NCBI GenBank assembly: GCA_013288645.1
Contig: JABDBL010000009.1
Span: 1-64,000 of the forward strand
Origin: Candidatus Melainabacteria bacterium
Lineage (GTDB): Bacteria > Cyanobacteriota > Vampirovibrionia > Obscuribacterales > Obscuribacteraceae
Length of the DNA: 64,000 nt
Reading direction: 5' to 3'
Shown: piece by piece, positions 62,798 to 64,000 of the stretch
How positions within the stretch are numbered: position 1 is the stretch's first letter
Layout: every line of letters begins with the position of its first letter
The notes under the pieces: model-generated
Database searches by the model: none
Seen by the model: only the letters and a program-made list of their open reading frames with translations
Told to the model about the DNA's origin: nothing
Position numbers and translations under genes: made by a program

Positions 62798-64000
62798 ATG
62801 CGAAGTCTGCGTAAACGCCTAGGTTTTATTACTATCTTTGGCATATATTCTATTCTTGGCATTGCTGTAGGTCACGCCGAAAATATGCCGGTGAGTTCGA
62901 ATGACTATGGCCAAACAATTGATAATTCCCAAAAAGAGCTCCGATTATTGTCGCCATTGGCCATCGATCAAAGATATACAAGCAATGAGATACCCGCCAT
63001 AGATTCAAAGAGTACCATTACGCTTCGTGGTGCTGTTATTGAAGCTGCAGCACACAATAAAGAAGTACTTGAAGCACATCTTCAAGTCTCGCGGTTCAAA
63101 TGGGACTACCTGGCTGCGCAAACGAGCAGGCTTCCAAATATAAAATTTCTAGGTTATTTGGCTGATCAAACCGCTAATTCTCTGTTAGTGCCAGCAAGAG
63201 CCAATGCATTTCTATTTTTGAGTGCCTTATTTCCAGTTACGCCGCAATACCGTATTGGACTTGAGGCAAGAGTTGCCAAGCTTGAACAAAGAATAGCAAT
63301 AGAACGATTACGACAGCAGCTTGATGAAACAAGCTCAAAGGTTAAAGCAGCCTACTACAAACTTGTACTTGATCAGAGCCTTCTTGCTGACACTGAAGAC
63401 TCAATCAAGTATCTGCATGAGCTCAAAAAAACAGTAGCCGATCAAATTAAGCGGGGAAATTCTCTCAAAGTAGAAGAGATGACAGTAAGTGCCAAGCTAG
63501 CTAAAGCAGAATATGAGCAGACTAGAGCTCGCAACGCATTCAGTGTTGATCGCGAAAGACTTAATCAATTGCTCGGACGTGAACTAAAGGCCGGTATCAC
63601 TCTGGAAGCTATCCCGGCAGCAGAAGTGCTTGAATTAGATGTTGCCCAGGCTGAGCGCCAAGCGCTATCCATGCGCCCCGAGATTCGGCAGGCTGACATG
63701 CACACAAAACAAGTTAATTTAGAGAAGCGAATTATAATGTCGAGATATATTCCTGATGTCAGCGTTGGAGTCGTTTATATAGCCCTTCCAGGCTTCAACA
63801 ATTCAATAATGCCACGAAACATACTTGCCCCAGGTTTGTTCATTAACTGGACTGCTTGGGACTGGGGGCGTAAAGCAATGCAAGCTAAGGCTCATAGTAA
63901 AGTTGAGCAAAGTTCTGCGCTAACTGCTAATACTACAAAAGAAAATGTGCTCATCGATTTACATAGCCAGATCAATAAATTAACCGAAGCTCGCCTATTA
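62798..64000 (+). CDS. TolC-family outer membrane protein (partial, runs off window)
   Basis: 401 codons are open from ATG to the window edge with no stop. Signal peptide FITIFGIYSILGIAVGHA. The TolC helical half-domain follows: AVIEAAAHNKEVLEAHLQVS, RFKWDYLAAQTSRLPNIKFL, a barrel-like LFPVTPQYRIG and LYKVLDQ-like helices; the second half starts RPEIRQADMHTKQVNLEKR with NWTAWDWGRKAMQAKA. It is not close to the TolC at 48-50 kb. It probably heads another efflux operon continuing to the right. Confidence 0.88.
   Translation, partial: MRSLRKRLGFITIFGIYSILGIAVGHAENMPVSSNDYGQTIDNSQKELRLLSPLAIDQRYTSNEIPAIDSKSTITLRGAVIEAAAHNKEVLEAHLQVSRFKWDYLAAQTSRLPNIKFLGYLADQTANSLLVPARANAFLFLSALFPVTPQYRIGLEARVAKLEQRIAIERLRQQLDETSSKVKAAYYKLVLDQSLLADTEDSIKYLHELKKTVADQIKRGNSLKVEEMTVSAKLAKAEYEQTRARNAFSVDRERLNQLLGRELKAGITLEAIPAAEVLELDVAQAERQALSMRPEIRQADMHTKQVNLEKRIIMSRYIPDVSVGVVYIALPGFNNSIMPRNILAPGLFINWTAWDWGRKAMQAKAHSKVEQSSALTANTTKENVLIDLHSQINKLTEARLL

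Overview
The window is AT-rich bacterial chromosome with about 50 protein genes, one tRNA gene, two degraded DNA-repair genes and two arrays of one 112-bp repeat family. The organism is a diderm: it carries lpxA and fabZ (lipid A and fatty acid synthesis), a complete TolC/RND/adaptor efflux operon and a second TolC-family gene. It has oxidative metabolism: isocitrate dehydrogenase, aconitase, acyl-CoA dehydrogenase and a type II NADH dehydrogenase-like protein. The combination of small exported proteins of unknown family, a eukaryote-type Ser/Thr kinase, WG repeats and large hybrid histidine kinases reminds me of the non-photosynthetic sister lineages of cyanobacteria (Vampirovibrionia/Melainabacteria, Obscuribacterales-like). 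That placement is a low-confidence impression and not a demonstrated fact. No phage, insertion sequence or CRISPR array was seen.

Layout. 0-9.5 kb (all minus strand): icd, a protein of GspE-N-like repeats, a four-gene cluster of paralogous small exported glycine-rich proteins closed by a terminator, a GT2 glycosyltransferase, an MFS exporter, then fabZ-lpxA. 9.6-14 kb: an exported metallophosphoesterase with a degenerate active-site motif, the first 112-bp repeat array, a VOC protein, a Ser/Thr kinase and a GT4 glycosyltransferase. 14-22.5 kb: a signalling region with two histidine kinases and two NarL-type response regulators, flanking an island of small genes that contains a Ku gene with its middle deleted. 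22.6-28.1 kb: tRNA-Asn, a YbjN-like protein, an inositol-monophosphatase-family enzyme overlapping RNase D, an acyl-CoA dehydrogenase, and an exonuclease III gene that also has its middle deleted. 28.5-31.6 kb: a ribbon-helix-helix regulator, a HEAT-repeat protein, the second repeat array and an exported protein. 31.7-37.6 kb: gluconokinase, aldo/keto reductase, AmpG-like MFS, aconitase and beta-carbonic anhydrase. 37.9-43.3 kb: a hypothetical protein, two tandem BMP-family binding proteins and a membrane-embedded spermidine-synthase-like protein. 43.3-49.9 kb: the RND efflux operon. 50.3-59.6 kb: a duplicated histidine-rich protein, a Gln-rich exported protein, a 1592-residue helicase-nuclease, WG-repeat and DUF4239 proteins. 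59.9-64 kb: a small exported protein, an NDH-2/cNMP/CBS fusion and the start of a TolC-family gene that runs off the window.

The most unusual items are as follows. (1) The two arrays, 19 kb apart, each have four copies of a 112-bp unit, lie in opposite orientation on the chromosome, and both point with the transcription of the flanking genes and end just upstream of a start codon. (2) Ku and exonuclease III each have both ends intact but about 90-125 codons missing in the middle, with a frame change. (3) The four-paralog exported protein cluster. (4) The respiratory dehydrogenase fused to ligand-sensing domains. (5) The stand-alone DUF4011 helicase with a Vsr-like nuclease domain, a candidate defence protein.
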